NCBI RefSeq assembly: GCF_012641275.1
Contig: NZ_JABAIA010000002.1
Coordinates: 124,001 to 188,000, forward strand
Reading direction: 5' to 3'
From: Chitinophaga varians
GTDB lineage: Bacteria; Bacteroidota; Bacteroidia; Chitinophagales; Chitinophagaceae
Length of the DNA: 64,000 nucleotides
The notes beneath the pieces were generated by a model. The model worked only from the letters and a program-made list of their open reading frames with translations, did not search any database and was not told the DNA's origin. Of the stretch, positions 18,117 to 27,383 are shown in pieces; position 1 is the stretch's first letter; each line of letters opens with the position of its first letter. The translations under genes were made by a program, and so were the position numbers.

Positions 18117-19607
18117 TTATCTTAACATATTTCTTTTTTTCCAGGCAGATGAGGGCTGTTTTTCATAACCGGTCGCTGACTGTAAAGCTACGTTTTGTTG
18201 CTGCCACACCTGTGCAGCCAGTATGGCCGCCAGTTTATCTATCTCCGGGCGCTCTTCCAGCAAGGCTTGCGGCGTATAATATTTATTGATAAAATTGGTA
18301 TCAAAACGGCCTTCAATAAACGCCGGCTGTTGCAGTGCCCAGTAGCCGAAGGGGAGGGTGGTGCGGATGCCTTTCACCTGGTATTCTTCAATGGCCCGGA
18401 TAAGGCGGTGGCGCGCTTCTTCGCGGGTACTGCCCCAGGCAATAAGTTTGGCGATCATCGGATCATAAAAGATAGGGATGTTCATGCCTTGTTCGTAGCC
18501 GTCATCTACCCGTACACCGTAGCCCTGCGGGCGCACATATGTTTCCAGGCATCCGGTGTCCGGCAGGAAGTTGTTGGCCGGGTCTTCGGCGCATATACGC
18601 AGTTCTATGGCATGTCCGTTGATGGTGAGGTCTTCCTGCGAAAACGACAGTTTTTCGCCGCGGGCCACCCGTATCTGCTCCTTCACCAGGTCGAGTCCCG
18701 TGATCAGCTCTGTGACAGGGTGTTCCACCTGCAGGCGGGTGTTCATCTCGAGGAAATAGAAATTCAGTTGCTCGTCTACCAGGAATTCCACGGTGCCGGC
18801 GCCATAATAATTACAGGCTTTGGCCACGTCCACTGCGCATTTGCCCATAGCGGCCCGGATAGCGGGCGTTAGTACGGACGATGGTGCTTCTTCTATCAGT
18901 TTCTGGTGGCGGCGCTGGATAGAGCATTCCCGCTCAAAGAGGTATACACAGTTGCCATGCTGGTCGCCCAGTATCTGTATTTCAATGTGGCGGGGAGCGC
19001 CCACATATTTTTCAATGAAAACGGCATCATCGCCAAAGGCGCTGAGGGCTTCACTTTTAGCCAGCCGGATCTGTTCTTCCAGTTCTTCGGGAACGTTGAC
19101 CACGCGCATGCCTTTGCCACCGCCGCCGGCGGAAGCTTTGATCAGGATAGGGAAACCGGTTTTTTTCACTACTTCCCGCGCTTCTTCCACGCTGCGTAGC
19201 GGCGTTTCAGTACCAGGCACCATCGGCACCCCGAACTTTTGCGCGGCCTGTTTGGCGGCCAGTTTGCTGCCCATCACCTCAATGGAGGCGGCAGCAGGAC
19301 CGATAAAAGTGATACCGGCGTCGGTCACCTGTTGCGCGAAACGCGCATTTTCGCTTAGAAACCCGTAGCCCGGATGGATAGCGTCTGCGCCTCTTTCTTT
19401 AGCCACTGTAATGATCTTTTCTCCCAGCAGGTATGACTGGCTGGAAGGTGCCGGTCCTATACATACCGCTTCATCGGCATACTGCACAAAAGGCATGGTG
19501 CGGTCGGCTTCAGAATAAACGGCTACTGTCTTGATTCCCATTTCATGCGCAGAACGCATGATGCGTAAGGCTATTTCTCCACGATTGGCTACCAGGATCT
19601 TTTTCAT
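18117..19607 (-). CDS. accC: Biotin carboxylase (acetyl/propionyl-CoA carboxylase subunit)
   Basis: This 496-residue biotin carboxylase carries out ATP-dependent carboxylation of biotin on the carrier protein. It opens MKKILVANRGEIALRIMRSA. It has the ATP-grasp glycine loop KASAGGGGKGMR near residue 160, the catalytic region EMNTRLQVEHPVTE near 290, and PNNFLPDTG in the C-terminal domain. It is about 45 residues longer than the minimal AccC (about 450); the extra C-terminus has a Gln-rich tail. No carrier (accB) or carboxyltransferase gene is adjacent, so it may serve acetyl-CoA or another acyl-CoA carboxylase. The start is divergent from ccmB, with a long inverted repeat in the gap. Confidence 0.94.
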   Translation of the reverse strand: MKKILVANRGEIALRIMRSAHEMGIKTVAVYSEADRTMPFVQYADEAVCIGPAPSSQSYLLGEKIITVAKERGADAIHPGYGFLSENARFAQQVTDAGITFIGPAAASIEVMGSKLAAKQAAQKFGVPMVPGTETPLRSVEEAREVVKKTGFPILIKASAGGGGKGMRVVNVPEELEEQIRLAKSEALSAFGDDAVFIEKYVGAPRHIEIQILGDQHGNCVYLFERECSIQRRHQKLIEEAPSSVLTPAIRAAMGKCAVDVAKACNYYGAGTVEFLVDEQLNFYFLEMNTRLQVEHPVTELITGLDLVKEQIRVARGEKLSFSQEDLTINGHAIELRICAEDPANNFLPDTGCLETYVRPQGYGVRVDDGYEQGMNIPIFYDPMIAKLIAWGSTREEARHRLIRAIEEYQVKGIRTTLPFGYWALQQPAFIEGRFDTNFINKYYTPQALLEERPEIDKLAAILAAQVWQQQNVALQSATGYEKQPSSAWKKRNMLR

Positions 19608-19638
19608 GCAAAAATTTTAACAGGCAGCTAATATAAGC

Positions 19639-19755
19639 AATTACGAATTATGAATTATGAATTACGAATGAAGGGCCTCCTCACAGCGCGTTTCCTTGGT
19701 AACCGCGCTACAAGCGGCTCCTTAATTCGTAATTCATAATTCGTAATTCGTAATT
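19639..19755. repeat. Heptamer-armed inverted repeat, AATTACG class (element A1)
   Basis: Left arm 19639-19674 and right arm 19720-19755 are complementary at 34 of 36 positions. Each arm is four tandem heptamers of the form AATTAYG followed by an AATxAAGG end. The 45-nt centre carries a smaller stem (AGCGCG/CGCGCT). The element lies between the 5' ends of the divergent accC and ccmB genes, where no terminator is expected. A further TTCGTAATTT copy follows at 19761-19770. Confidence 0.88.
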
Positions 19756-19776
19756 GGTTCTTCGTAATTTCGCCGG

Positions 19777-20439
19777 ATGAAACAATCCGTCCACCAAATA
19801 TATACCCTCGTCCGGAAAGACCTGGTGCTGGAACTGCGGCAGCAATACGCGTTTTATGGGGTGCTGTTGTATATCATTTCCACTGTTTTTGTGATCAACC
19901 TCATGATGGGCAAGCCGGACGATAAGTTGTGGAACGCCCTTTTCTGGGTGATACAGCTGTTTGTGGCGGTGAACGCGATCGCTAAAAGTTTCATGCAGGA
20001 GAACAGAGGCCGGCTGTTGTATTTCTATTCACTGGTGCCTGCCAGGGTGTTCATCGCGGCCAAACTCATCTTTAATGTTATCCTGATGATGCTGATGAGC
20101 CTGATCGCACTGGTGTGCAGCTTTATGTTCCTGGGCAATCCCCTTCATAATACCTGGTATTTTGTAGGCATAGTACTGCTGGGCGGCACGAGCCTGAGCC
20201 TGTTGTTTACCGTGCTGGCGGCCATCGCGGCCCAGGCCAACCACAACGCGGCCCTGATGGCGGTCATGGGCTTCCCCCTGATGATGCCCATGCTGATGCT
20301 GCTGGCCAATGTGTCCTTATCGGCTTTTGTGACGGTGTACCAGCCGGGACTGCCTAAGATGTTCTTCCTGCTGGGAGGAATGGACGTCCTTACCATCGCC
20401 CTTACCATGGTGCTCTTCCCCTTTCTGTGGAAAGACTGA
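19777..20439 (+). CDS. ccmB: Heme exporter / cytochrome c maturation protein CcmB
   Basis: This 220-residue membrane protein has six predicted helices and the CcmB pattern LVRKDLVLELRQQYAFYG at the N-terminus, then ENRGRLLYFYSLVPA near residue 75. CcmB is the permease part of the CcmAB ABC transporter that drives release of heme-loaded CcmE. It starts the group ccmB-ccmC-ccmD. No ccmA (ATPase) is in the window, so it must be elsewhere. The upstream gap holds element A1 and no clear promoter. The gap of 143 nt to ccmC has its own promoter candidate. Confidence 0.93.
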   Translation: MKQSVHQIYTLVRKDLVLELRQQYAFYGVLLYIISTVFVINLMMGKPDDKLWNALFWVIQLFVAVNAIAKSFMQENRGRLLYFYSLVPARVFIAAKLIFNVILMMLMSLIALVCSFMFLGNPLHNTWYFVGIVLLGGTSLSLLFTVLAAIAAQANHNAALMAVMGFPLMMPMLMLLANVSLSAFVTVYQPGLPKMFFLLGGMDVLTIALTMVLFPFLWKD

Positions 20440-20500
20440 TTTTGAAATATCGAATATTTCTGCTACTTATATAAACGGATTTTAACGGGTAATTCAGGAT

Positions 20501-20533
20501 TTTGGATAAACTTAAAATCGCGTAAAATCTTTG
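20501..20533 (+). promoter_or_regulatory. Candidate promoter upstream of ccmC
   Basis: TTTG at 20501-20504 and AATCTTTG at 20526-20533 are spaced by 21 nt, fitting the -33/-7 layout of Bacteroidota promoters. The -7 box matches 5 of the 6 fixed bases (A for the first T). ccmC starts 50 nt downstream. Confidence 0.45.
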
Positions 20534-20582
20534 CGATTAAGGATAAAACGTGTAGGTTTGCCCCGGAATATAGCTATTAAAA

Positions 20583-21245
20583 ATGGCCAGACATTGGTGG
20601 AAAGCATTAGCGATACTGCTTCTGATTTATGTAATTATCGCCGGGTTCACTATCAGGATACCAATCATAGGAACCAATGGACAATCATCCCGTGGATTGT
20701 TTTTTCATGTGCCAATGTGGATATGTATGTATACCATGTTCACCATCTCCGTTGTCAACTCCCTTCTTTACCTGTCCAAATATGATCTGAAAAGAGACGT
20801 ATATGCCTCCAGTGCTGCACGGGTAGGCGCCTTTTTTGGCGTGCTGGGTTTTGCCACCGGTTCCCTCTGGGCTACCTATACCTGGGGCGGCACACTGACA
20901 GACGATCCCAAACAGATGTGCACCGCCATCGCCATCCTCATCTATATGGCTTACCTGGTACTGCGCATCTCCATCCATGATATTGATAAAAGAGCCCGTA
21001 TCTCTGCGGTGTTCAACATTTTCGCCTTCGCCCTGCTCATCCCGCTGACGTACATCATCCCACGCATGGTGGATTCCCTTCACCCGGGAAGCGCCACCAC
21101 GCCCGGATTTGCTTCAAAAGATACAGATGGCGGTATGAAAATGGTACTGTACCCCGCCTTTATTGGCTGGACCCTCCTGAGCGTGTGGATCTACACCCTG
21201 GTGGTCCGCTATAAAAAACTAGAGCTTAAAAATATTTTTAAATGA
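20583..21245 (+). CDS. ccmC: Cytochrome c assembly protein CcmC (CcsA superfamily)
   Basis: This 220-residue membrane protein has six predicted helices. The tryptophan-rich heme-handling motif is present as GSLWATYTWGGTLTDDPK near residue 100. Conserved histidines flank it (FFHVPMW near 42 and SLHPGSA near 164). CcmC presents heme to CcmE in System I cytochrome c maturation. The stop codon overlaps the ccmD start by 4 nt, indicating coupling. The length is close to E. coli CcmC (about 245). Confidence 0.93.
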   Translation: MARHWWKALAILLLIYVIIAGFTIRIPIIGTNGQSSRGLFFHVPMWICMYTMFTISVVNSLLYLSKYDLKRDVYASSAARVGAFFGVLGFATGSLWATYTWGGTLTDDPKQMCTAIAILIYMAYLVLRISIHDIDKRARISAVFNIFAFALLIPLTYIIPRMVDSLHPGSATTPGFASKDTDGGMKMVLYPAFIGWTLLSVWIYTLVVRYKKLELKNIFK

Positions 21246-21475
21246 TCAACAGAGCGTTTTCATTTTGCCTGACACTCACCCTCCTGCTGGTGTCTGTACT
21301 GGCAAATGCACAACAACAGGATACGGAGCATGGGGCTTTAAACCAGTTCTTCCGCAGCAATGACAAGATATATGTGATCGTGGGCGTTTTAGTGATCATC
21401 TTTCTGGGTATAGTACTCTTCCTCATTAACCTGGACAGAAAGATCAGCAAGCTGGAGCAGCGGGACAAAAAATAA
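21242..21475 (+). CDS. CcmD-like small membrane protein
   Basis: This 77-residue protein has a cleavable signal peptide (to about VLANAQ, residue 24) and one helix at about 42-64 (KIYVIVGVLVIIFLGIVLFL), then a charged C-terminus (DRKISKLEQRDKK). It matches the small CcmD-type proteins that stabilise the CcmABC complex in Bacteroidota. It starts within the last 4 nt of ccmC. It lacks other recognisable motifs, so identification rests largely on size, topology and position. Confidence 0.82.
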   Translation: MINRAFSFCLTLTLLLVSVLANAQQQDTEHGALNQFFRSNDKIYVIVGVLVIIFLGIVLFLINLDRKISKLEQRDKK

Positions 21476-21515
21476 TCCGTGATAATCTAATCGTTATACC
21501 AAAACAATACATATT

Positions 21516-22934
21516 ATGTCGCAAGATCAGCATTATAGCTTTTTCCAGAGTGTGGAAAGAAGTTTCGACAAAGCCGCGGTATTCACCAAGTGGGACAAAG
21601 GTATTCTGGAACAGATCAAGGCTTGTAACGCCGTTTACCAGATCAAATTTCCGGTAAGAATCGGCGATGGCGTACAGGTAATTGAAGCTTACCGTGTACA
21701 GCACTCTCATCACAAACTGCCTTGTAAAGGCGGTATCCGCTTCAGCGATGAAGTAAACCAGGATGAGGTGATGGCACTGGCTTCCCTGATGACCTACAAA
21801 TGCGCGATCGTAAACGTGCCTTTCGGTGGTGCTAAAGGCGGTATCAAAATCAATCCCCGCAACTATACTCCTTTCCAGCTGGAAGCTATTACCCGCCGCT
21901 ATACCGCGGAACTGGTAAAGAAAAACTTTATCGGACCCGGTACAGACGTTCCGGCTCCTGACTATGGTACCGGCGAAAGAGAAATGAGCTGGATACTGGA
22001 CACGTACATGAGCCTCCGCCCGGGTGAAATCGACGGCTACGGCTGCGTTACCGGTAAACCGGTATCTCAGGGCGGCGTACGCGGACGTACCGAAGCTACC
22101 GGCCTCGGTGTGTTCTACGGCCTGCGCGAACTGTGCAACATCAAAGAAGACATGGAACGCCTCGGCCTCACTACCGGCATCGAAGGCAAACGCGTAGTGG
22201 TACAGGGTATGGGTAACGTAGGTTATCACGCTGCCAAATATTTCCACGAAGCAGGTGCCAAAGTGATCTGCCTTATCGAATGGGACGGCGCCATCTTCAA
22301 CGAAAACGGCCTCGATCCTGACGCAGTGCTGAAACACAAAAAAGAAACCGGCTCTATCATCAACTTCCCTGGCTCTGCCAACCTGAATAAAAATACAGAC
22401 GGCCTGGAACTGGAATGCGAAATCCTGATCCCTGCAGCCCTGGAAAATGTGATCGACAAACACAACGCTCCCAACGTAAAGGCAAAAATCATCGGTGAAG
22501 CTGCCAATGGCCCGCTCACACCGGAAGCTGACGAAATCCTGAACAAAAAAGGTGTTATCGTAGTACCTGACATGTTCCTGAACGCCGGCGGTGTGACCGT
22601 TTCCTACTTCGAATGGCTGAAAAACCTGAGCCACGTACGTTATGGCCGTCTGGGCAAACGCTTCGATGAAAACATGAACATGCACATCCTGCAAACCATC
22701 GAAGACCTGACCGGCAAAAAAGTGTCTGATAAAGAAAGAAAATTCATCGCCCATGGTGCAGACGAAGTAGACCTGGTTTACTCCGGCCTCGAAGAAACCA
22801 TGCACGCCGCCCTCCACGAAGTACGCGACGTGATGATGGCCAACCCGCAAATCCATGATATGCGTACCGCCGCTTACGTGGTAGCTATCAATAAAGTGGG
22901 CGCCGCTTACGAGCAACTGGGTATCTTCCCTTGA
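21516..22934 (+). CDS. Glu/Leu/Phe/Val dehydrogenase (glutamate dehydrogenase)
   Basis: This 472-residue cytoplasmic enzyme oxidatively deaminates glutamate to 2-oxoglutarate (or the reverse). It has CKGGIRFSDEVNQDEVMALASLM near residue 70, the PFGGAKGGI glycine loop near 105 (with the catalytic Lys), and PAPDYGTGEREMSW near 147. RGRTEATGLGVFYGL follows, then the dinucleotide domain with VQGMGNVGYHAAKYF near 230. Motifs match Bacteroidota GDH of the hexameric type. Coenzyme preference (NAD or NADP) was not determined. It follows ccmD by about 40 nt and may share a transcript with the ccm genes. A terminator follows. Confidence 0.93.
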   Translation: MSQDQHYSFFQSVERSFDKAAVFTKWDKGILEQIKACNAVYQIKFPVRIGDGVQVIEAYRVQHSHHKLPCKGGIRFSDEVNQDEVMALASLMTYKCAIVNVPFGGAKGGIKINPRNYTPFQLEAITRRYTAELVKKNFIGPGTDVPAPDYGTGEREMSWILDTYMSLRPGEIDGYGCVTGKPVSQGGVRGRTEATGLGVFYGLRELCNIKEDMERLGLTTGIEGKRVVVQGMGNVGYHAAKYFHEAGAKVICLIEWDGAIFNENGLDPDAVLKHKKETGSIINFPGSANLNKNTDGLELECEILIPAALENVIDKHNAPNVKAKIIGEAANGPLTPEADEILNKKGVIVVPDMFLNAGGVTVSYFEWLKNLSHVRYGRLGKRFDENMNMHILQTIEDLTGKKVSDKERKFIAHGADEVDLVYSGLEETMHAALHEVRDVMMANPQIHDMRTAAYVVAINKVGAAYEQLGIFP

Positions 22935-22971
22935 TCAACAGATCATCTGGTTATTATTGAAGTTAGCTATT

Positions 22972-23015
22972 ATAAAAAAACAGCGAAGACCGTCAGGCGC
23001 TTCGCTGTTTTTTAT
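22972..23015. terminator. Terminator after glutamate dehydrogenase
   Basis: Arms 22972-22988 and 23000-23015 pair over ACAGCGAAG/CTTCGCTGT with A/T runs on either side and an 11-nt loop. It lies between the GDH gene and the convergent HsdR_N gene. Confidence 0.9.
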
Positions 23016-23037
23016 TGAGACAGGTTGCTGTCAGCTT

Positions 23038-23478
23038 TTAAAAGGCTGGTATGGCCTCCAGAAAGACCCATTGTCTTGACGCCGTCTGATAAGTGCAGCA
23101 AAAAGTATGGGTACCGTTGGTCATCACCAGGTAAGTGGCCGGAATAACCATATTATAACGCACCACCTGTTCCAGCGTTTGCTGGCTGATAGGCACATTC
23201 ATCTCCTTGCACTCTATCAGCATCCAGGGTTCCATATTACGGTTGTACACTACAATGTCAAAACGCTTTTTCAGTTCCCCCAGCATGATCTCCCGCTCAA
23301 TCCCGATCAGGGAAGCCGGATATCCCATGGACTTAACGAGGTAGTTAAGAAAGTTTTGCCGTACCCATTCCTCCGGGGTAAGCCGTACAAACTTCTTCCG
23401 GTAGCGGTCAAAAATCAGTTCCTTGTCCTGCTCCCTGCTAATCCTGAAATCCGGTGGTGGAAAGTTAATGGTGATCAA
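23038..23478 (-). CDS. HsdR_N-type PD-(D/E)xK nuclease-domain protein
   Basis: This 146-residue protein is an isolated domain of the restriction-enzyme HsdR N-terminal type. Visible are IEREIMLGELKKRFDIVVYNRN near residues 60-80 and MLIECKEMNVPIS near 88. The D of FDIVVY and the E and K of ECK form the D-ExK catalytic triad of PD-(D/E)xK nucleases. The start codon is TTG and no ATG is available nearby. It is solitary, without hsdM or hsdS genes, so it is not a complete restriction system. Single-domain members are common in Bacteroidota and their role is unknown. It is divergent from the AMP nucleosidase gene. Confidence 0.85.
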   Translation of the reverse strand: MITINFPPPDFRISREQDKELIFDRYRKKFVRLTPEEWVRQNFLNYLVKSMGYPASLIGIEREIMLGELKKRFDIVVYNRNMEPWMLIECKEMNVPISQQTLEQVVRYNMVIPATYLVMTNGTHTFCCTYQTASRQWVFLEAIPAF

Positions 23479-23541
23479 TACCTTGATATTTATACTGGTA
23501 CGAAGATAGGGGGATAATATGGAGAATAGCGAATAAAACCC

Positions 23542-23549
23542 TATATTTG
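23542..23549 (+). promoter_or_regulatory. Candidate -7 box (TATATTTG) for the AMP nucleosidase gene
   Basis: This is an exact TAnnTTTG match. It ends 14 nt before the start codon, which would give a leader of only about 8 nt. No clear -33 element was seen. Confidence 0.45.
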
Positions 23550-23563
23550 CTTGTCAAAAGGCT

Positions 23564-24334
23564 ATGAAGACAAAAGAAGAAATTGTAGCTAATTGGCTTC
23601 CCCGCTACACTGGTGAAAAGCTGGACCGCTTTGGGTCTCACATTCTCCTTACCAATTTCAGTAATTACCTGACCATGTTTGCCGAATGGAACAACGTCGA
23701 AGTGATCGGCGCTGGTAAACCCATGCAGTGCGCTACTGCCGGCGACATTACCATCATCAATTTTGGTATGGGCAGCCCCGGCGCCGCCACTGTAATGGAC
23801 CTGCTCAGTGCCATCCATCCCAAAGCCGTGCTGTTCCTGGGCAAATGCGGCGGCCTGAAAAAGAAAAATGCCATCGGCGACCTGATACTACCGATAGCGG
23901 CTATACGGGGTGAAGGTACTTCCAATGACTATTTCCCGGCCGAAGTGCCCGCACTGCCGGCATTTGCGCTGCAGAAGGCTATCTCCACCACCATCCGTGA
24001 ACTGGGCCACGATTACTGGACCGGTACCTGCTACACCACTAACCGCCGCGTGTGGGAGCATGACGCTGAATTTAAGCAATACCTTGAACGCGTAAGGGCC
24101 ATGGCGGTAGATATGGAAACAGCTACTATTTTCTCTGTGGGCTTCTTCAACAAAATCCCTACCGGCGCACTGCTGCTCGTATCCGACCAGCCCATGGTCC
24201 CGGAAGGCGTTAAGACCGAAGAAAGCGATAAAAAAGTAACCACCAAATTTGTGGAACGCCACCTCAAAATCGGTATTGAATCCCTGCAGAAACTGATCGA
24301 CAGTCACCAGACCGTGAAGCACCTGCGTTTTTAG
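23564..24334 (+). CDS. amn: AMP nucleosidase
   Basis: This 256-residue phosphorylase-like enzyme hydrolyses AMP to adenine and ribose 5-phosphate. It has [18 protein letters not shown] near residue 67, LGKCGGL near 90, and [10 protein letters not shown] near 181, which are conserved in nucleoside-phosphorylase-fold enzymes. The sequence resembles the short AMP nucleosidase form common in Bacteroidota rather than the E. coli enzyme of about 480 residues. It begins at an ATG directly below a promoter-like TATATTTG. The ABC transporter gene starts 20 nt downstream. Confidence 0.9.
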   Translation: MKTKEEIVANWLPRYTGEKLDRFGSHILLTNFSNYLTMFAEWNNVEVIGAGKPMQCATAGDITIINFGMGSPGAATVMDLLSAIHPKAVLFLGKCGGLKKKNAIGDLILPIAAIRGEGTSNDYFPAEVPALPAFALQKAISTTIRELGHDYWTGTCYTTNRRVWEHDAEFKQYLERVRAMAVDMETATIFSVGFFNKIPTGALLLVSDQPMVPEGVKTEESDKKVTTKFVERHLKIGIESLQKLIDSHQTVKHLRF

Positions 24335-24354
24335 AATTGTTGTATCTTCCGGGC

Positions 24355-26103
24355 ATGCATTCTACGCGCCTGGAGATACAAGATATGGAAGTCACCTTCC
24401 ATGCACACGATACCACCGTTAAAGCTGTCAACCATCTGAACCTGTCTGTAGGCAGGGGAGAGATCATTGGGGTAGTAGGAGAATCCGGTTCCGGAAAATC
24501 CGTTACCTCTCTCTCCGTGATGCGCCTGATCCAGGCGCCGGGGAAAATTTCCCGCGGGAAGATCCTCTATCATCATGCCGACGGTCAGGTTACAGACCTG
24601 GTGCAGCTCTCCGACACTGCCATGCGGGCTTACCGTGGCAATGAAATTGCCATGATCTTCCAGGAGCCCATGACCTCCCTGAATCCATTACATACCTGTG
24701 GCGCCCAGGTCACAGAAGCTATCCGGCTGCACAAAGGCATTCCGTTGAAAGAAGCCCGTGAGCAGGCGAAAGCGCTCTTTGCCCGGGTGAAACTGCCCGA
24801 TCCTGCGGCCATTATGGACCGTTATCCACATGAACTGTCCGGCGGACAAAAACAACGCGTCATGATCGCGATGGCCATCTCCTGTGAGCCACGCCTGCTG
24901 ATAGCTGACGAACCTACCACCGCGCTGGACGTGACAGTACAGAAAGCCATACTGGAGCTGCTGAAAGAACTACAGCAACAGATGGATATGAGCGTGCTGT
25001 TTATCACACATGACCTGGGCGTGGTGGCTGAACTGGCAGAAAGAGTGGTGGTGATGTACAAAGGCAATATCGTAGAGGAAGGGCCGGTGCAACAGGTGTT
25101 CCTGCATCCGCAGCATCCCTATACCAAAGGGCTGCTGGCCTGCCGGCCACCGCTGGACAAGCGCCTGTCAAGGTTACCGGTGACCCGCGATTTTATGGAG
25201 ACAGACGCAGAGGGGCGTATACAGGAAAAGGCTGGCGCCATAGCAGAGGTGGTCAACAGGCTGATCGTCAGTGACAGTGCATTAAAGGCCCGGCAGGCGT
25301 TGCTGGCCGGCAGTCCGCCGCTGCTGGAGGTACACGGGCTGCAGACCTGGTTTCCCGTGAAGAAAAGTATTACAGGCAAAGTGTTGCAATGGTACAAAGC
25401 GGTAGATGATGTCAGCTTTACCGTAGTGAGCGGTGAAACACTTGGGCTGGTGGGAGAATCCGGCTGTGGCAAGACAACTTTGGGAAGATCTCTTTTACGG
25501 TTGATAGAACCAACCGGTGGAAGTATTGTTTATAAAGGGCAGGACCTGCGTAGCCTGTCACCCGCAGGTATGCGGGCGCTGCGGAAAGATATGCAGCTGA
25601 TTTTCCAGGACCCGTATGCTTCCCTGAACCCGCGCAAGTCCATCGGGGCGGCCATACTGGAGCCGATGCAGGTGCATGGCCTGTATGGCAGTGAGCGGAC
25701 GCAGAAAGAAAAGGTGCTGGAACTGCTGGAGAAAGTGAACCTGCTGCCGGAGCATTTTAACCGTTACCCGCATGAGTTTTCCGGTGGACAGCGTCAGCGG
25801 GTGGTGATAGCCCGGGCGTTGGCGGTAGATCCTTCTTTCATCATCTGTGACGAGTCGGTAGCGGCGTTGGACGTGAGCGTGCAGGCGCAGGTGCTCAATC
25901 TGCTGATCCGGCTGCGTGAGGAGTTTGGCTTCAGTTGCATTTTCATCTCGCATGACTTATCGGTGGTGCGCTTTATCAGTGACCGGATGATGGTGATGCA
26001 GAAGGGAAAAATTGTGGAGACAGGACCGGCAGACGAGGTGTATGGTCATCCGCAACATCCTTACACGCAGCAGCTGATTGCTGCCATTCCTAAAGGAATG
26101 TAA
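24355..26103 (+). CDS. Double ATP-binding cassette protein (peptide/nickel importer type)
   Basis: The protein (582 residues from the ATG at 24355; a TTG at 24337 would add six) joins two ABC ATPases. The first (about 5-270) has Walker [12 protein letters not shown], signature LSGGQKQRV and Walker [11 protein letters not shown]. The second (about 320-580) has [20 protein letters not shown] and CDESVAALD. The order and the short C-terminal segments with HPQHPYT repeats fit the oligopeptide/dipeptide (Dpp/Opp, GsiA/YejF) families. The transport permeases and binding protein are not adjacent, so the substrate is unknown. It is 20 nt after the AMP nucleosidase gene. Confidence 0.93.
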   Translation: MHSTRLEIQDMEVTFHAHDTTVKAVNHLNLSVGRGEIIGVVGESGSGKSVTSLSVMRLIQAPGKISRGKILYHHADGQVTDLVQLSDTAMRAYRGNEIAMIFQEPMTSLNPLHTCGAQVTEAIRLHKGIPLKEAREQAKALFARVKLPDPAAIMDRYPHELSGGQKQRVMIAMAISCEPRLLIADEPTTALDVTVQKAILELLKELQQQMDMSVLFITHDLGVVAELAERVVVMYKGNIVEEGPVQQVFLHPQHPYTKGLLACRPPLDKRLSRLPVTRDFMETDAEGRIQEKAGAIAEVVNRLIVSDSALKARQALLAGSPPLLEVHGLQTWFPVKKSITGKVLQWYKAVDDVSFTVVSGETLGLVGESGCGKTTLGRSLLRLIEPTGGSIVYKGQDLRSLSPAGMRALRKDMQLIFQDPYASLNPRKSIGAAILEPMQVHGLYGSERTQKEKVLELLEKVNLLPEHFNRYPHEFSGGQRQRVVIARALAVDPSFIICDESVAALDVSVQAQVLNLLIRLREEFGFSCIFISHDLSVVRFISDRMMVMQKGKIVETGPADEVYGHPQHPYTQQLIAAIPKGM

Positions 26104-26140
26104 TGCATATATAAATGATTATCATACTTATATGTCATTT

Positions 26141-26172
26141 TTTGATGGAATAGGTAATAATCAGTACCTTTG
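26141..26172 (+). promoter_or_regulatory. Bacteroidota promoter for queA
   Basis: TTTG at 26141-26144 and TACCTTTG at 26165-26172 are separated by 20 nt, an exact match to the -33/-7 consensus. Transcription would start near 26179, which favours the ATG at 26206 and rules out a TTG at 26170 that lies inside the box. Confidence 0.75.
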
Positions 26173-26205
26173 CACCCACTAAAAATTTCTTATTCATACC
26201 GTAAT

Positions 26206-27255
26206 ATGAAACTATCACAGTTCAAATTCGATCTCCCTTTAAACCTGATCGCACAGCACCCTTCCAAGACAAGAGATGAATCACGCTTAATGGTGGTAAA
26301 TCGCGCTACCGGAAAAATTGAACACAAGGTATTCAAGGATATCCTGGGTTATTTCAATGACAAGGATGTGATGATTGTCAACAACACCAAAGTGTTTCCG
26401 GCAAGGTTGTATGGCCGTAAGGAGAAGACAGGAGCAAAAATTGAGGTTTTCCTGCTGCGTGAGCTGAACAAGCAGAATCGCCTGTGGGACGTTATTGTTG
26501 ACCCGGCACGTAAAATCCGTGTAGGCAACAAATTGTATTTTGGTGACGATGAGTCACTGGTGGCAGAAGTAATTGATAATACTACTTCCAGAGGCCGTAC
26601 CATCCGTTTCTTATTTGAGGGTAATGACGACGAGTTCAAACAGGTGCTGGACACACTGGGTGAAACGCCGCTGCCTAAATATATCAAGCGTAAACCGGAA
26701 GAAGAAGACAAAGAGCGTTATCAAACCGTGTATGCCAAGTATGAAGGTGCCGTAGCAGCGCCTACTGCTGGTCTGCACTTCAGCCGTGAGCTGATCAAAC
26801 GCCTGGAAATTAAAGGGGTGAAATTTGCAGAAGTAACGCTGCACACCGGTTTGGGAACTTTCCGCCCGATCGAAGTAGAAGACCTGAGCAAACACAAAAT
26901 GGATGCTGAGTATTTCCACATCGAGGAGCATGCGGTAAAAGTGGTGAACAAAGCGAAAGAGGAAAACCGCAGGATCTGCGCTATCGGTACTACTTCCGTA
27001 CGTGCCGTGGAATCTTCCGTTACTGCGCAAAACCACCTGAAAGCGGCAGAAGGCTGGACCAACACCTTTATCCATCCGCCGTATGATTTCGCTATTCCGA
27101 ATGCGCTGGTAACCAATTTCCACCTGCCTAAAACCAGCTTGCTGATCATGGTGTGTGCCTTTGCGGGATACGATCTGATCATGGAAGCTTATCAGCAGGC
27201 CATCAAGGAAAAATACCGTTTCTTCAGCTATGGTGATGCCATGCTGATTATCTGA
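26206..27255 (+). CDS. queA: S-adenosylmethionine:tRNA ribosyltransferase-isomerase
   Basis: The 349-residue QueA transfers and isomerises the ribosyl part of SAM onto preQ1 in tRNA, giving epoxyqueuosine. The protein starts [20 protein letters not shown], a family hallmark. It has [11 protein letters not shown] near residue 24, [10 protein letters not shown] near 183, and TSVRAVES plus [18 protein letters not shown] in the C-terminal third. The start at 26206 follows from the promoter position and homologous N-termini. It is followed by element A2 and then ispD. Confidence 0.96.
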   Translation: MKLSQFKFDLPLNLIAQHPSKTRDESRLMVVNRATGKIEHKVFKDILGYFNDKDVMIVNNTKVFPARLYGRKEKTGAKIEVFLLRELNKQNRLWDVIVDPARKIRVGNKLYFGDDESLVAEVIDNTTSRGRTIRFLFEGNDDEFKQVLDTLGETPLPKYIKRKPEEEDKERYQTVYAKYEGAVAAPTAGLHFSRELIKRLEIKGVKFAEVTLHTGLGTFRPIEVEDLSKHKMDAEYFHIEEHAVKVVNKAKEENRRICAIGTTSVRAVESSVTAQNHLKAAEGWTNTFIHPPYDFAIPNALVTNFHLPKTSLLIMVCAFAGYDLIMEAYQQAIKEKYRFFSYGDAMLII

Positions 27256-27268
27256 TAACGACTATCGG

Positions 27269-27378
27269 AATTACGAATTACAAATTACAAATTACGAATT
27301 GAGGGCTTACTGTCTGAAAGGTTATTAAGTAAACCTTCGATAAGTAAGCCCTCAATTCGTAATTTGTAATTCGTAATT
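27269..27378. repeat. Heptamer-armed inverted repeat, AATTACG class (element A2)
   Basis: Left arm 27269-27311 contains four heptamers of the form AATTACR and then GAGGGCTTACT. Right arm 27343-27378 contains the complement of GAGGGCTTACT and three heptamers. The arms match exactly except for one additional AATTACA unit on the left. It lies between co-directional queA and ispD, and its right edge is 5 nt from the ispD start codon. Confidence 0.9.
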
Positions 27379-27383
27379 TTTTT

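Noticed and set aside
21444..22916. 490-codon open frame antisense to glutamate dehydrogenase
   Set aside because: Shadow frame; the GDH frame has complete family motifs.
23038..24334. Anti-phage system made of the HsdR_N nuclease and AMP nucleosidase
   Set aside because: The genes are divergent, each belongs to a widespread Bacteroidota family, and neighbours are housekeeping genes; no defence island features were seen.
26170..26205. Upstream TTG start for queA
   Set aside because: It falls inside the TACCTTTG promoter box; transcription would begin after it, and family N-termini match the ATG at 26206.
19639..27378. CRISPR array from AATTACG tandem units
   Set aside because: Units are 7 nt with no spacers, arms are inverted, and no cas genes are nearby.
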